Of a stretch of 24,138 nt of DNA, positions 23,723 to 24,138 are shown in pieces. Origin of the DNA: Promethearchaeia archaeon (GTDB lineage: Archaea; Asgardarchaeota; Lokiarchaeia; Sigyniarchaeales; SOKP01); contig JAHQWY010000011.1 of NCBI GenBank assembly GCA_029856445.1, positions 1-24,138 of the forward strand, read 5' to 3'. Numbering within the stretch: the stretch's first letter is position 1; each line of letters opens with the position of its first letter. Made by a program: the position numbers and the translations under genes. The notes beneath the pieces are model-generated. The model was not told the origin of the DNA and searched no databases. It saw only the letters and a list, made by a program, of their open reading frames with translations.

Positions 23723-23961
23723 ACTTATCGGTTAGGAACGGATATTATAAAATGATAAGAGAGTCAATAATTTTCAAATCAAATAATACAAATTTCAAAA
23801 AATTTTATTTTTCTTTAACCAAGCAATTTCAAGTTTTAGAATTTTCAAGGCATATAAATCAAGTAATACTAATGAACTAATGAACCAAGTACAAATTAAT
23901 TGTTTTGATTTATTTATTTTGATTTATGGGTATTTAATATCTGCCTTGAGATGAAGAAAAA

Positions 23962-24138
23962 TTAGAATTTAAATGTCCCATTCATTAAATTTTCATATTT
24001 TACTCTATCAAATATTTTGTATTGATTGGATACAGGATCCCAGATATAAAGTTGATCTTTTATTGTATTGATATCATACCCTTGTTTTCTGAGATTAACT
24101 TTTCTTAATTTATGTGTTCCTGTAAATTCGAGTTCATC
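23962..24138 (-). CDS. FATP-type acyl-CoA synthetase, C-terminal fragment
   Basis: Only the last 58 codons are in the window; the 5' part lies beyond the right edge. The fragment EFTGTHKLRKVNLRKQGYD followed by IKDQLYIWDP and a Tyr a few residues on matches the end of the FATP/very-long-chain acyl-CoA synthetase group (ITGTFKHRK...L..EGF....I.D.LY..D.....Y). The Lys in TGTHKLRK corresponds to the conserved lysine of adenylate-forming enzymes that is needed for adenylation. The enzyme would activate a fatty or other hydrophobic carboxylic acid with ATP and CoA. With the acyl-CoA dehydrogenase and thioesterase nearby it supports acyl-CoA metabolism. Family call rests on a short segment. Confidence 0.7.
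   Translation of the reverse strand, partial: DELEFTGTHKLRKVNLRKQGYDINTIKDQLYIWDPVSNQYKIFDRVKYENLMNGTFKF

Noticed and set aside
23653..23880. Plus-strand ORF of 75 codons
   Set aside because: It begins within the mini zinc-ribbon gene on the other strand and runs through its promoter; composition is that of AT-rich noncoding DNA.
23904..23927. Short direct repeat TTTTGATTTAT as a CRISPR or mobile-element trace
   Set aside because: Only two AT-rich copies with a tiny spacer; no array, transposase or target duplication is present.

Overview
The window is AT-rich (roughly one third G+C by eye) and archaeal. It encodes a canonical transcription factor B (TFB), and several genes are preceded by archaeal TATA elements at about the right distance, some with leaders of only a few bases and others with Shine-Dalgarno sites. 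Bacterial-type Hsp70 machinery, a FATP-like acyl-CoA ligase, CCG-domain Fe-S proteins, a response regulator with a possible longin-like tail and an AN1-like mini zinc finger together suggest an Asgard archaeon, most likely Lokiarchaeia-like. That placement is an inference from gene content; no rRNA marker is present.

Layout. 1-1175 (-): 5' part of an MFS transporter gene running off the left edge, divergent from a coiled-coil/winged-helix protein gene (1242-1925, +). 1933-7114 (-): a tight five-gene operon in the order CCG-domain Fe-S protein, GlcD-like FAD oxidase, alpha/beta hydrolase, SCP2-like lipid carrier, CrtC/AttH-like lipocalin-fold protein. 7292-9764 (-): a response regulator with an unusual C-terminal domain and a second GlcD-like FAD oxidase. 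9913-11588 (+): a FixC/geranylgeranyl-reductase-type flavoprotein overlapping a FixX-like ferredoxin. 11638-18996 (-): grpE, dnaK, dnaJ, clpB and then tfb, all on one strand. 19300-19782 (+): a hotdog thioesterase, convergent with an acyl-CoA dehydrogenase (19786-21015, -). 21127-22631 (-): a flavodoxin-ferredoxin fusion followed by an unknown protein. 22792-23698: three very small zinc-binding proteins. 23962-24138 (-): the C-terminal end of a FATP-type acyl-CoA synthetase.

How the genes fit together. Two themes dominate. The first is lipid or acyl-CoA and flavin redox chemistry: acyl-CoA ligase, acyl-CoA dehydrogenase, thioesterase, a FixC/FixX-like electron carrier, two FAD-linked oxidases, a heterodisulfide-reductase-like Fe-S protein and an SCP2-like lipid carrier. 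The plausible logic is that acyl or other hydrophobic substrates are activated and oxidised and electrons pass through flavin and Fe-S proteins. The second is protein quality control: a complete Hsp70 system plus the ClpB disaggregase, ending beside a TFB that could be linked to it in regulation.

No tRNA, rRNA, CRISPR array, insertion sequence or phage gene was recognised. The most unusual items are the response regulator with a longin-like tail, the lipid/redox operon at 1933-7114, the FixX-like protein with a second complete Fe-S cluster motif, the acyl-CoA dehydrogenase with a relocated catalytic glutamate, and the mini zinc-protein cluster with two spaced palindromes in front of it.
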